A DNA stretch of 64,000 bases from Streptomyces sp. CB02959 (GTDB lineage Bacteria; Actinomycetota; Actinomycetes; Streptomycetales; Streptomycetaceae). The stretch lies in assembly GCF_002803155.1 (NCBI RefSeq), contig NZ_NNBP01000006.1, positions 62,001 through 126,000 on the forward strand, written 5' to 3'. Below the pieces are notes generated by a model that saw only the letters and a list, made by a program, of their open reading frames with translations, was not told the DNA's origin and made no database searches. This document shows positions 52,605 through 61,774 of this stretch, piece after piece. How positions within the stretch are numbered: the first letter of the stretch is position 1; every line of letters begins with the position of its first letter. A program made the position numbers and the translations under genes.

Positions 52605-52828
52605 CCGCGGTGGCGTGGAAGGTGGAGATCGATCCGGGGCTGTGCATCGCCTCGGGGTCCTGCCCGGCGATCGCGCCGGACCTGTTCGTCCTGGACGGGC
52701 CGCACGCGCGGGCGGCACAGGACGAGATCGCGGAGGACGAGCGGGCGCTGGACGCCGCCGAGGTGTGTCCGGCGATGGCCATCACGGTGCGGGACGCGTC
52801 CGGGCGGGTGGTCGGGCCCCGGCCGTAG
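52601..52828 (+). CDS. 3Fe-4S ferredoxin partner of the P450
   Basis: A 75-residue ferredoxin whose GTG overlaps the P450 stop (GTGA). Three cysteines, Cys15, Cys21 and Cys56 (C-x5-C-x34-C-P), are the ligand pattern of 3Fe-4S ferredoxins that serve Streptomyces P450s. It passes electrons from a ferredoxin reductase, not encoded here, to the P450. Confidence 0.9.
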   Translation: MTAVAWKVEIDPGLCIASGSCPAIAPDLFVLDGPHARAAQDEIAEDERALDAAEVCPAMAITVRDASGRVVGPRP

Positions 52829-53013
52829 GGATCCAGGGGCGGTTGGCGGGGCGCGGCCGGGGGCCGCGCCCCGCTTCGCGTGCCCGGGCGCGGACCGGGC
52901 GGCGGGGGCCTCGATGCCGACGGTTGCTCGGAGATCTGGGCGAACTCGGCGCGCACCCCTTGCCAAGCCGAGATCGTACGTGTTCGGATTATCTCTGCCG
53001 GGATGCCGAGCGC

Positions 53014-53039
53014 CATCGCACCATCGCATCGCACCATCG
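53014..53039. repeat. 13-base direct repeat, two copies
   Basis: CATCGCACCATCG occurs at 53014-53026 and again at 53027-53039 with no gap. A shorter similar piece (CATCACCG) follows. Confidence 0.8.
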
Positions 53040-53052
53040 CATCACCGCTGAT

Positions 53053-53088
53053 CAGAGCATGTCCGCAGACCAGAGCACGTCCGCAGAC
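53053..53088. repeat. 18-base direct repeat, two copies
   Basis: CAGAGCATGTCCGCAGAC (53053-53070) is followed directly by CAGAGCACGTCCGCAGAC (53071-53088); one base differs. It lies 118 bases before nicX and might be a tandem regulator site. Confidence 0.8.
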
Positions 53089-53205
53089 CCATGGTGACGG
53101 ACCGGCAGCACGCCACCGGACGCGGGGAGGCACTTCTCCCCCGGCCGGTTCCCCGCACGCGGCAACGACCACCCAGCCCCCGAACTCGTTCTCCGGAGGG
53201 TCCTC

Positions 53206-54255
53206 GTGTTCGATCTCTCGTCCGTCGATCTGCTCGACGCCTTCACCCGGCAGCTGCGGCTGTGCAAACTGCGCGGCGGCGAACACGTCGTGGTGCTCGC
53301 CGAGCCGGACAGCCGCGGCGACTACGTCGCGGCCGCGTTCGGCGCGGCCAAGGCGTGCGGTGCGCACGTCATCGCGGCGACCGTACCCGGCGGCACCCCC
53401 GCGCCGATGCCCAGTACGCACACCGGTGCCGGCCCCGGCCTCACCTCGGTCCTCAACGACACCACCGCCCAGGGCCTGCTCAAATCCGCGGACCTGGTGG
53501 TCGATCTGACCCGCGAGGGCTTCATCCACGCCCCGGTCCAGCAGGAGATCCTGCGGGCCGGCACCCGGATCCTCTTCGTCTGCGACGCGCCCGAGGTGCT
53601 GATCCGCAACCTCCCCAAGGAGGAGGACAAGGCCGAGGTGCTGCGCGGAGTCGAGCTGCTCGAACGGTCCTCGGAGATGCGGGTGCGGTCCGCCGCCGGC
53701 ACCGACCTGACCGTCCGGCTCAGCGGCTCCAGGCCGGAGTTCCAGTGCGGCTTCGCCGACGATCCGGGCCGGTGGGACCACTGGCCGAGCACCATGGTGC
53801 TGTGCTGGCCGGAGATCTCCGACGGGCAGATCGTGCTGGCGCCGGGCGACATCCTGCTGCCGTTCAAGGAGTACGTCCGCGAGCCGGTGACGCTCCAGGT
53901 CGCCGGCGGGCACATCGAGAAGGTCAGCGGCGGCGCCGAGGCCGACCTGCTCGGCACGTTCTTCGAGGACTCCGGGGACACCTGGGCGCGCAGCCTGTCG
54001 CACATGGGCTGGGGGCTGATGCGGACCGCCGACTGGTTCGCCACCGCGATGTACGGCAAGGACCAGCTGATGGGCATGGACGCCCGGGCCTTCGCCGGCA
54101 ACTTCCTGTGGTCGACGGGCCCGCACCCGGTGCTGGGGCGCGAGTCGTACGCCCACCTCGACATCGCGATGCGCGGCTGCTCGGTGGCGGTCGACGGGAC
54201 GGACGTGGTGGTGGACGGCCGGCTGGCCTTCGACGGGCGGCTCGCCGGCGGCTGA
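53206..54255 (+). CDS. nicX: 2,5-dihydroxypyridine 5,6-dioxygenase (NicX-like)
   Basis: A 349-residue iron(II) dioxygenase that opens 2,5-dihydroxypyridine to N-formylmaleamate. It belongs to the NicX family, related to M29 aminopeptidases. His266 (SLSHMGWG), His317 and Asp319 (YAHLDIAM) stand where the family's two-His-one-acid iron ligands are expected. The start at 53206 follows a GGAGGG ribosome site (53196-53201). First gene of the nicotinate cluster, with NicC, a Mo hydroxylase, NicF and NicD downstream on the same strand, which makes the assignment firm. Confidence 0.87.
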   Translation: MFDLSSVDLLDAFTRQLRLCKLRGGEHVVVLAEPDSRGDYVAAAFGAAKACGAHVIAATVPGGTPAPMPSTHTGAGPGLTSVLNDTTAQGLLKSADLVVDLTREGFIHAPVQQEILRAGTRILFVCDAPEVLIRNLPKEEDKAEVLRGVELLERSSEMRVRSAAGTDLTVRLSGSRPEFQCGFADDPGRWDHWPSTMVLCWPEISDGQIVLAPGDILLPFKEYVREPVTLQVAGGHIEKVSGGAEADLLGTFFEDSGDTWARSLSHMGWGLMRTADWFATAMYGKDQLMGMDARAFAGNFLWSTGPHPVLGRESYAHLDIAMRGCSVAVDGTDVVVDGRLAFDGRLAGG

Positions 54256-54310
54256 CCGAGGGCCGCGTCCGCCGTCCCGTCGTGTGCGCGAGGAACGTCC
54301 TGGAGGAAGA

Positions 54311-55579
54311 GTGGCGCCCAGTCAGTCCTACGAAGTCATCATCGTCGGCGGCGGTCTCGGCGGCCTGACCGCGGCACTGGCCCTGCGCCAGCGCGGTCTG
54401 CGGGTCACCGTCCTGGAGCAGGCACCGCAGCTCGGCGAGATCGGCGCCGGCATCCAGACCGCGCCCAACGCCAGCCGGATCCTGCTCGGGCTGGGCCTGC
54501 GCCGGCAGCTCGAAGCCATCCGCACCGAACCGCTCGACCAGGTGCGGCGCCGCTGGCAGGACGGCAGCGTGGTGGCACTCACCCCGCTCGGCCAGTCCTG
54601 CAAGGACCGGTTCAACGCCCCGTACTGGCACTACCACCGGGCCGACTTGCACCGGGTGATCATGGAAGCGTGTCTCGATCCGGACGGTCCGGGCCCGGTG
54701 GTGGCGATCCACACCGCGAGCCGGGTCGTCGCGCTGGACCGCGCCCGGCCCGAACGGCCGGTGGTGGCAACCGACGACGGGCGGCGGTTCGCCGGCGACG
54801 TGCTGATCGGGGCGGACGGTGTCCGTTCGCGGGTGCGGGAGCTGATGGGCGCGCCCGACACCCTGCTGTTCTCCGGCGAGATGGCCTACCGGGCGCTGAT
54901 CCCGGGCGAACTGATCGCCGCCGACCCGGCCACCCGCTGGCTGATGGACCGCTTCCAGAGCACCATCTGGTACGGGCCGGAACGGCACCTCGTCCACTAC
55001 CTGATCCGCGGTGGCGCGTACCTCAACGTGGTGGCCTGTGTGCCGTGCACCGACGAGGTCGCCGAGAAGTGGACGGTGAACGCCTCCCCGCAGGACCTGG
55101 TGGACGCCTTCCCCGACTGGGACGACCGGGTGCCCGCGATGCTCTCCAAGGCCAAGGAGGACGTCGGCTGCTTCGCGCTGTACCACCGGCGGCGGGATCC
55201 GGTCTGGACGGACGGGCACGTGGCGCTGCTCGGCGACGCCTGCCACGCCATGCTCCCCTACCAGGCACAGGGCGCCTCGCAGGCGATGGAGGACGCCGCG
55301 GTACTGGCGGAGGAACTGGGGGCGGTCACCGTCCCGGGGGTGCCGGACGCGCTGCGCCGGTACGTCGACCGGCGCGCCAAGCACGCCGGGATGGTTCAGG
55401 AGGCGTCCTTGCAGAACAAGACCTTCTACCACTACCCCGACGGCCCCGAGCAGCGGGCCCGGGACGCGCGGCTGCGCCGCTTCGACGGGGAGTCCGACCT
55501 GTCCTACGACTGGCTGTGGCGCGGCACCCCGCTCAACGACCCCGACCAGGTCGCCTTCTCCTACCCGTTCGCCCGCTGA
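54311..55579 (+). CDS. nicC: 6-hydroxynicotinate 3-monooxygenase (NicC-like)
   Basis: A 422-residue FAD-dependent aromatic hydroxylase that would decarboxylate and hydroxylate 6-hydroxynicotinate to 2,5-dihydroxypyridine. It has the GGGLGGLTAALAL dinucleotide fingerprint (residues about 11-23), the DG motif GADGVRSRVREL and the GDACHAMLPYQAQGASQAMEDA riboflavin motif. The GTG at 54311 has GGAGG 4-5 bases upstream. Generic salicylate-hydroxylase-like sequences look similar; the cluster context points to NicC. Confidence 0.85.
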   Translation: MAPSQSYEVIIVGGGLGGLTAALALRQRGLRVTVLEQAPQLGEIGAGIQTAPNASRILLGLGLRRQLEAIRTEPLDQVRRRWQDGSVVALTPLGQSCKDRFNAPYWHYHRADLHRVIMEACLDPDGPGPVVAIHTASRVVALDRARPERPVVATDDGRRFAGDVLIGADGVRSRVRELMGAPDTLLFSGEMAYRALIPGELIAADPATRWLMDRFQSTIWYGPERHLVHYLIRGGAYLNVVACVPCTDEVAEKWTVNASPQDLVDAFPDWDDRVPAMLSKAKEDVGCFALYHRRRDPVWTDGHVALLGDACHAMLPYQAQGASQAMEDAAVLAEELGAVTVPGVPDALRRYVDRRAKHAGMVQEASLQNKTFYHYPDGPEQRARDARLRRFDGESDLSYDWLWRGTPLNDPDQVAFSYPFAR

Positions 55580-55706
55580 GGCCCTTCCGAGCCCCTTCGC
55601 ACGCCCGCCGGGCCCCGCCCCGGTGTCCCCCGGGTCCCCACCCCGGTGTCCGCACGGCCGCGGGCATGCTGTCCGCGTCCGGTCCGTACACCCACCTGGA
55701 GCGCAC

Positions 55707-57167
55707 GTGAAAACCGGCGATCAGATCGTCCAGGAACTCCCCTGGAAGTGGGGGGTCCAAGGCAGGATCTTCCTCATCGGTGGCCTCGGCTACCTCTTCG
55801 ACGCGTACGACATCGCCCTCAACGGCTTCCTGATGCCGCTGCTGGGCGAGCACTTCCACCTGGCGCCCGCCGACCGCGGGCTGGTCGCCACCGCCAACCT
55901 GGTGGGGATGGCCGTGGGCGCGGTCGCCTGGGGCGCGGTGGCGGACCGGATCGGCCGGAAGCGGGCGTTCGGCGTCACCCTGCTGATCTTCGCGCTGTTC
56001 TCGGTGCTGGGCGCCCTCGCCCCGTCGTACCCGGTGTTCCTGGCGCTGCGGTTCGCGGCCGGGGTGGGGCTCGGCGGGTGCATCCCGGTGGACTACGCGC
56101 TGGTGGGCGAGTTCGCGCCGCGCAGGTACCGGGGGCGGGTGCTGACCGCGCTGGACGCCTGGTGGCCGATCGGGGTGACGCTGTGCGGGCTGGTCTCGAC
56201 GGCACTGCTGCCGGTGGCGGACAACTGGCGCTGGATGCTCGCCGTGATGGCCCTCCCGGCGCTGCTGCTGTTCTGGGTGCGCCGAGGCGTACCGGAGTCG
56301 CCGGTGCACCTCGCCGAGCAGGGCCGGGAGGCGGAGGCGCGGGCGGTCATCGACGCACTGGTGGCCCGTACGGGGGCGACGCCCGAGCCGTACGCGATCC
56401 CGGCGCCGGTGGCCGTGGCGGAGGCCCGCGGGCCGCGGGCGGTGGCCGAACAGCTCGGCCGGATCTGGGCGTTCAGCCCGCGGATCACCTCGGCCGCCTG
56501 GCTGCTGTCCGCCGCCGTGATGCTGGTGTACTACGCGGCGCTGAGCTGGCTGCCGTCGATCCTCAAGGACCAGGGGCTGGGCGGTACCGCGGCGTTCATG
56601 GGCACCACCGTCATGAGCGGGGTGGGCATCGTCGGGGTGCTGGTGTCCACGGCGCTGGTGGACGTGATCGGCCGCAAATGGCTGATCGGGCTCTCGGCGC
56701 CGGCGGCCGCACTGGCGCTGGTGGTGTTCGCCCTGGTGATGAAGGTGCCCGCGGCGTCGGTGGCGGCCCTCGCGGTCTTCGGTTTCCTGATGCAGCTGGC
56801 GATCCCGGCGCTGTACGCCTACGTCGCCGAGTTGTACCCGACGCGGCTGCGGGCCAGTGGCTTCGGGTGGGCCTCCTCGGTCAGCCGGGTGCTCACCGGC
56901 TTCGCGCCGCTGGCGTTCGGCTCGGTGCTGTGGCCGGTGCTGGGGCTGCCGCTGACGTTCGGGGTGCTGGCGGTGGTGGTGGCGGCCGCGGTCGGCTGGA
57001 CGGCGGTGGCGGCACCGGAGACCAAGGGGCGGGCACTGGGCGGCGAGCCGGAAGCCGGCCACGCCCCGGACGTCCGCTCCGCCGCGCCGGACGCCGCCCC
57101 CGGCACGGCGGACCGGCCCGCCCCGTCCGGCACCGCCCTGGCCGCGCGCCGCCGGCAACCCTCCTGA
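55707..57167 (+). CDS. MFS permease, probably for nicotinate
   Basis: A 486-residue MFS transporter with twelve helices of the aromatic acid:H+ symporter kind (AAHS/sugar porter-like): YLFDAYDIALNGFLMPLL in helix 1, GAVADRIGRKRAFGV between helices 2 and 3, and VPESPVHLAEQGR between the halves. Helix 7 starts WLLSAAVMLVYYAAL. The C terminus is a long charged tail. It sits between NicC and the nicotinate hydroxylase genes, so it likely imports nicotinate or 6-hydroxynicotinate. The GTG at 55707 has GGAG upstream. Confidence 0.85.
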   Translation: MKTGDQIVQELPWKWGVQGRIFLIGGLGYLFDAYDIALNGFLMPLLGEHFHLAPADRGLVATANLVGMAVGAVAWGAVADRIGRKRAFGVTLLIFALFSVLGALAPSYPVFLALRFAAGVGLGGCIPVDYALVGEFAPRRYRGRVLTALDAWWPIGVTLCGLVSTALLPVADNWRWMLAVMALPALLLFWVRRGVPESPVHLAEQGREAEARAVIDALVARTGATPEPYAIPAPVAVAEARGPRAVAEQLGRIWAFSPRITSAAWLLSAAVMLVYYAALSWLPSILKDQGLGGTAAFMGTTVMSGVGIVGVLVSTALVDVIGRKWLIGLSAPAAALALVVFALVMKVPAASVAALAVFGFLMQLAIPALYAYVAELYPTRLRASGFGWASSVSRVLTGFAPLAFGSVLWPVLGLPLTFGVLAVVVAAAVGWTAVAAPETKGRALGGEPEAGHAPDVRSAAPDAAPGTADRPAPSGTALAARRRQPS

Positions 57168-57211
57168 CCACGCCCCGACGGGACCCGCCGCACGACACGA
57201 ACAGGAAGCCC

Positions 57212-58087
57212 ATGAAACCCGCCCCCTTCCGCTACCACCGGGCGCGCGACGTCCACGGCACCACCGAGCTGCTGGCCGAACTGGGCGACGACGCCAAGGT
57301 CATCGCCGGCGGCCAGAGCCTGGTCGCGATGATGAACTTCCGGCTGGCCCGGCCCGACCACCTCGTCGACATCGGCGCCCTGCACGAGCTCGACCACCTC
57401 GGCGTCGGCCCCCAAGGCGCCCTGCACATCGGCGCCCTGACGACCCATCACACCGTCGAGACCGCCCCGGACGACGTGCTCGGCCCGGGGTTCGCGGTGC
57501 TGCGCCGGGCCATGGGGTGGATCGGCCATCTGCCGATCCGGACCCGCGGCACGGTCGGCGGCAGTCTCGCGCACGCCGACGCGACCGCCGAATGGTGTCT
57601 GCTCGCGGTCGCCCTCGGCGCCCGGCTCGTCGCCACCGGGCCCGCCGGACCACGGCACATCCCGGCCGGGGAGTTCTTCCTCGGCCCGTACACCAGCGTC
57701 CTGGCACCCGACGAGTTGCTGACCGAGGTCGTCTTCCCGCGACCCGCGCCGCACGCCGCGCTCACCGAGTTCGCCGCACGCAAGGGGGACTTCGCGCTGG
57801 TGTCGGCGGTGGTGGACCTCGATGTCGAGGGGGGCCGGGTGTGCGGCGGCCGGGTGGGGCTCGGTGGGGTGGCGCCGGTGCCGGTGCGGGTGCCGGAGGC
57901 CGAGGCGGTGCTGGCCGACGGCGGGTCGTTCGCCGACTGCGCGGCCGCGGCCGCCGCGGCCGCCGACCCCCCGGACGACGCGGACGGCAGCGCGGCCTAC
58001 CGCCGGCAGCTCGTCCGGTCCCTGGTCGAGCGGGCGTGCGCGGAGGCCGGCGGAACGGCGGAGCCGAGGGAGGCGGGGTCGCGATGA
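57212..58087 (+). CDS. FAD subunit of a molybdenum hydroxylase
   Basis: A 291-residue CoxM/XdhB-type subunit. FAD-binding blocks are AGGQSLVAMMNFRLARPDHLVDI (about residues 32-54) and RTRGTVGGSLAHADATAEW (about 108-126). It relays electrons between the iron-sulphur subunit and the acceptor. The ATG at 57212 has AGGA 6 bases upstream; its stop overlaps the large-subunit start. With the next two genes it forms a heterotrimeric nicotinate dehydrogenase-like enzyme. Confidence 0.9.
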   Translation: MKPAPFRYHRARDVHGTTELLAELGDDAKVIAGGQSLVAMMNFRLARPDHLVDIGALHELDHLGVGPQGALHIGALTTHHTVETAPDDVLGPGFAVLRRAMGWIGHLPIRTRGTVGGSLAHADATAEWCLLAVALGARLVATGPAGPRHIPAGEFFLGPYTSVLAPDELLTEVVFPRPAPHAALTEFAARKGDFALVSAVVDLDVEGGRVCGGRVGLGGVAPVPVRVPEAEAVLADGGSFADCAAAAAAAADPPDDADGSAAYRRQLVRSLVERACAEAGGTAEPREAGSR

Positions 58088-60477
58088 GGCGCGTCGAGGA
58101 AGGTGCACAGGAGGACGCGGGGAAGCTGGTCGGGCGGTCCGTGCCGCGGCGGGAGGATCCCCGGCTGCTGACCGGACGCGGCCGGTTCGTCGACGACATC
58201 GCCCTGCCGGGCATGCTGCACGCGCAGTTCGTCCGCAGCACGGTCGCCCACGGCGAGCTCACCGCGATCGACCTGAGCGGGGTGCGCGCGGTGCCGGGCG
58301 TGGTGGCCGCGTACACCGCGGACGACCTCCCGATGGGCGACATCACCGCCGAACTCGCCCGCCCGCCCGAGGAGTTCGTGCCGACGGCGATGCCGGTGCT
58401 GGCCCGGGACCGGGTGCGTTACGTCGGCGAGCCGGTGGCGATCGTGGTCGCCCGGGACGCCTACGCCGCCGAGGACGGGATCGAGGCGGCCCGGGTCCGC
58501 TACGCCGTCCGTCCGCCGGTGACCGGTGAGGCGGCGGCGCTGGCCGACGGCGCGCCGCTGCTGCACGCGGCGGCCGCGCGGAACACGCTGGTCAACGTGG
58601 AGCTGTTCGCCACCGACGGCATCGACGAGGTCTTCGCCGCCGCCGACCGCGTCGTCCGGGTCGAGGCCCGCACCGGCCGGCAGAACGCCCTGCCGCTGGA
58701 GACCCGGGGCGCGGTCGCGCACTGGGACGACCGGGAGGAGCAGTTGGTCCTGCACACCTGCAGCCAGGTCCCGCACCAGGTGCGGACGGTGGCGTCGCGG
58801 TGCCTGCGGCTGGACGAGCGGGCGGTGCGGGTGGTGGTGCCCGACATGGGCGGCGGGTTCGGGCTGAAGTGCGTGGTGGGGCGGGAGGAGATCGCCGCGG
58901 CGGCGGCCGCGCTCCGGCTGCGCCGCCCGGTGAAGTGGATCGAGGACCGCAAGGACGCGCTCTCGGCGTCCTTCCTGGCCCGCGAGCAGCACTACGACGT
59001 ACGGGCCGCCTTCGACGCGACGGGCCGGATCCTGGCGCTGGACGCGGACGTGGTGTGCGACATGGGCGCCTACTCCTGCTATCCGTTCACCGCCGGCATC
59101 GAACCGCTGATGGCCGCGGCGGAGATGCCGGGGGTCTACAAGGTGCCCGCGTACCGGGTGCGCGGACGGGCCGTCGCCACCAACAAGGCACCGAGCGCGC
59201 CGTACCGCGGGGTCAGCCGGCCGCAGTACGTGATGGTCGTGGAGCGGCTGTTCGAGCGCGCCGCCCGGGAGTTCGGCCTCGACCCGGTGGAGATCCGCCG
59301 CCGCAATCTGATCACCGCGTTCCCCTATACCGGGGTCAACGGCATCACCTACGACCCTGGCTCCTACCGGGAGTCGCTGGACCTGTGCGAGCGGACGCTG
59401 CGCGCCGAGGGCTGGTACGAGCGGCAGCGCACGGCCCGGGCCGAGGGCCGGCACCTGGGCATCGGCTACTCCTGCTTCAGCGAGCGCACCGGCTACGGCT
59501 CGGCCGCGTTCGCCCAGCGGAAGATGGCGGTGGTGCCCGGCTTCGACCTAGCCGAGGTGCGGATGGATCCCGGCGGGGCGGTGACCGTCACCACCGGGAC
59601 GATGAGCCACGGGCAGAGCCACGAGACGACCATGGCGCAGATCGTCGCCGAACGGCTCGGCGTGGACCTGGACAAGGTGCGGCTCCACCAGGGCGACACC
59701 GACCGGATCGCCTACGGCTGGGGCACCTTCGCCAGCCGGTCCATCGCGGTCGGCGGCAGCGCCGTCCGGCTGGCCGCCGGGCGGCTCGGCGAGAAGCTGC
59801 GCGCGATCGCGGCGGCCCGCTGGGACGTCCCTGTGGCGGAGACCGTCCTCGGCCACGGTGCGGTGCTGCGCCGGGACGCCCCCGGCACCGCGATCGGCTA
59901 CCCCGAGCTGGCCGAACTCGCCTACCTGCGCGCCGATCTGCTGCCCAAGGACATCGAACCGGGACTCACCGCGACCGCCTCCTTCGACGTCTTCAACGAC
60001 GGGACGTTCTCCAACGCCACCCACGGCACCGTCGTCGAACTCCACGAGGACACCGGCCGGGTGGAGATCCTGCGCTACGTCTGCGTCGAGGACTGCGGGG
60101 TGGCCATCAACCCGCAGGTGGTGGAGGGCCAGTGCCGGGGCGGGATCGCCCAGGGCATCGCCGGGGCGCTGTTCGAGCAGGTCACCTACGACGCCCAGGG
60201 CGAGCCGTCGGCGACCAGCTTCATGGACTACAAGGTGCCCACCGCGCACGAGATCCCCGACGTGGCGATCCACCATCTCCAGACGCCGTGCGCGTTCACC
60301 GAGACCGGCGCCAAGGGCGCGGGCGAGGGCGGCACGATCGGCGCCCCCGCGGCGGTGCTCAACGCCGTCAACGACGCCCTGCGCCCCACCGGGGTGGAGC
60401 TGGACGACATCCCGATCACCCCCGAGACGGTGCACCGCGCGCTGCACCGCCGGCACTACGAGGAGAGCGCCCGATGA
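58084..60477 (+). CDS. Molybdopterin (large) subunit, nicotinate dehydrogenase-like
   Basis: A 797-residue CoxL/XdhC-family subunit with the Mo-pterin-cytosine-dinucleotide site. Marks are GRSVPRREDPRLLTGRGRFVDD at the start, MGGGFGLKC (about 257-265), APYRGVSRPQ and the catalytic Glu in KGAGEGGTIG near the end. The enzyme family hydroxylates aromatic rings with water; here it would convert nicotinate to 6-hydroxynicotinate. The ATG overlaps the preceding stop and its own stop overlaps the small-subunit start. Confidence 0.9.
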   Translation: MRRVEEGAQEDAGKLVGRSVPRREDPRLLTGRGRFVDDIALPGMLHAQFVRSTVAHGELTAIDLSGVRAVPGVVAAYTADDLPMGDITAELARPPEEFVPTAMPVLARDRVRYVGEPVAIVVARDAYAAEDGIEAARVRYAVRPPVTGEAAALADGAPLLHAAAARNTLVNVELFATDGIDEVFAAADRVVRVEARTGRQNALPLETRGAVAHWDDREEQLVLHTCSQVPHQVRTVASRCLRLDERAVRVVVPDMGGGFGLKCVVGREEIAAAAAALRLRRPVKWIEDRKDALSASFLAREQHYDVRAAFDATGRILALDADVVCDMGAYSCYPFTAGIEPLMAAAEMPGVYKVPAYRVRGRAVATNKAPSAPYRGVSRPQYVMVVERLFERAAREFGLDPVEIRRRNLITAFPYTGVNGITYDPGSYRESLDLCERTLRAEGWYERQRTARAEGRHLGIGYSCFSERTGYGSAAFAQRKMAVVPGFDLAEVRMDPGGAVTVTTGTMSHGQSHETTMAQIVAERLGVDLDKVRLHQGDTDRIAYGWGTFASRSIAVGGSAVRLAAGRLGEKLRAIAAARWDVPVAETVLGHGAVLRRDAPGTAIGYPELAELAYLRADLLPKDIEPGLTATASFDVFNDGTFSNATHGTVVELHEDTGRVEILRYVCVEDCGVAINPQVVEGQCRGGIAQGIAGALFEQVTYDAQGEPSATSFMDYKVPTAHEIPDVAIHHLQTPCAFTETGAKGAGEGGTIGAPAAVLNAVNDALRPTGVELDDIPITPETVHRALHRRHYEESAR

Positions 60478-61094
60478 CGACCCGCCCCCAGCCGCCCGCC
60501 GCCGCTCCGGACGCTCCGCCGCCGGCGGAGCGGGAACTCCAGCTGATGGTGCTGGACGTGAACGGCGAGCGGCACGAGGTGATCACCGAACCGCGCCGCA
60601 CGCTGGTGGACGTGCTCCGGCACGAACTGCGGCTGACCGGCACCCACGTCGGCTGCGAGCACGGCATCTGCGGCGCCTGCACGGTCCTGGTGGACGGGCG
60701 GCCGGTCCGGTCCTGCCTGATGTTCGCGGCCCAGGCGGAGGGGGCGCGGATCCGCACCGTCGAAGCGCTGTCGGCAGAAGCGCCGGACGCGCCGGAGGCA
60801 CCGGACGCGCCGGACGGTGCGCGCGATCCGGTTGGCCGACTGAGCGACCTCCAGCGCGCGTTCCGGTCCCACCACGCCCTGCAGTGCGGCTTCTGCACGC
60901 CGGGGTTCCTGATGCTCGCCGAGGGGTTCCTCGCCGAGCGGCCGGACCCCGGCAAGGAGGAGATCCGCGAGGTGGTGGCCGCCAATCTGTGCCGGTGCAC
61001 CGGATATCAGCCCATCGTCGAGGCGATCGAGCACTGCGCCGCGGCCCGGCGCGCCGAGCGGGCGGCCCGGTCGGACGCCCGGAAGGAGAAGTGA
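60474..61094 (+). CDS. 2Fe-2S subunit of the molybdenum hydroxylase
   Basis: A 206-residue CoxS/XdhA-type subunit with two 2Fe-2S clusters. The plant-type ligands lie in GCEHGICGACTV and RSC, and the second cluster in CGFCTPGF and CRCTGYQPI. It passes electrons from the Mo centre to FAD. An extra Ala/Pro/Glu-rich insert (about residues 100-120) joins the two domains. Overlaps both neighbours by ATGA-type junctions. Confidence 0.92.
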   Translation: MTTRPQPPAAAPDAPPPAERELQLMVLDVNGERHEVITEPRRTLVDVLRHELRLTGTHVGCEHGICGACTVLVDGRPVRSCLMFAAQAEGARIRTVEALSAEAPDAPEAPDAPDGARDPVGRLSDLQRAFRSHHALQCGFCTPGFLMLAEGFLAERPDPGKEEIREVVAANLCRCTGYQPIVEAIEHCAAARRAERAARSDARKEK

Positions 61095-61774
61095 TGCAGC
61101 TCAGCAACACGGTGCCGGTGCAGGCGCCGCCGGATGCGGTGTTCGCGCTGGTCAACGACGTGGAACGGGTGGCGTCCTGCATGCCGGGGGCGGTGCTGGA
61201 CGGCCGGGACGGCGACGCCTGGCAGGGCCGGGTCCGGGTCAAGGTCGGGCCGGTCACGGCCGCGTACGCCGGCACGGTGCGGTTCCTGGAGACCGACGCC
61301 GGCCGTCGGCGGCTGCGGGTGCAGGCCCGTGGGGCCGATGCCCACGGGAACGGTGACGCGGAGGCGGAGGTGACGCTGACCGTCGCGGAGGCGCCGGAGG
61401 GGGCGCGCCTGGAGCTGGTCACGGATCTGGTGATCCGCGGCAAGCTGGCCCAGTTCGGGAAGGGCGCGATCGGGACCGTCTCGACGCGGATCCTGGAGCA
61501 GTTCGCCCGGAACCTGGGCGGGCTGCTGGAGACGGAACGGAACGGTGCCGCGCCGCCGCCGACTCCCGCACCCCCGCCTCAACGGGCAACCACCCCATCC
61601 GCACAGGATCTTGACGGTCTATCAGTTCTGCTCGGGCCCGCCGTCGGTCCGGTGCTTGCCAAGTACGGGCCGCTGGCCGCCGCGTTCGCGGTCGGGGTGT
61701 GCGAGGGGTGGCTGCTGGGGCGGCTCGCCGGGATGCGGCGGGAGCTCAGGGCGCTGCGGCGGGGGCAGGCATGA
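61094..61774 (+). CDS. CoxG-like SRPBCC protein with membrane end
   Basis: A 226-residue protein. Residues 1-145 are an SRPBCC/START-fold domain typical of CoxG (PPDAVFALVNDVERVASCMPGA). The last 40 residues, AAAFAVGVCEGWLLGRLAG, are hydrophobic and may tether it to the membrane. CoxG anchors or matures CO dehydrogenase; here it would place the hydroxylase near the respiratory chain. Start and stop share bases with the neighbours (TGATG and ATGA). This helper is not usual in the NicAB systems of pseudomonads. Confidence 0.85.
   Translation: MQLSNTVPVQAPPDAVFALVNDVERVASCMPGAVLDGRDGDAWQGRVRVKVGPVTAAYAGTVRFLETDAGRRRLRVQARGADAHGNGDAEAEVTLTVAEAPEGARLELVTDLVIRGKLAQFGKGAIGTVSTRILEQFARNLGGLLETERNGAAPPPTPAPPPQRATTPSAQDLDGLSVLLGPAVGPVLAKYGPLAAAFAVGVCEGWLLGRLAGMRRELRALRRGQA

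Larger units (their letters stand above)
52829..53205 (+). promoter_or_regulatory. Promoter region of the nicotinate cluster
   Basis: No gene is supported in these 377 bases. An imperfect inverted repeat (GAGAT at 52970, ATCTC ending near 52995) lies within an AT-richer patch that suits a promoter. Two direct-repeat pairs follow at 53014-53039 and 53053-53088. The MarR gene at the far end of the cluster probably acts here. Confidence 0.4.

Noticed and set aside
52955..52995. A standard -35/-10 promoter before nicX (TTGCCA with TTATCT)
   Set aside because: The spacing is about 23 bases, too long for the main sigma factor; only the inverted repeat was kept as a weak signal.
53206..54255. NicX gene as an M29 leucyl aminopeptidase
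   Set aside because: The fold is related, but the HxD arrangement and the adjacent NicC, NicD and NicF genes fit dihydroxypyridine dioxygenase better.
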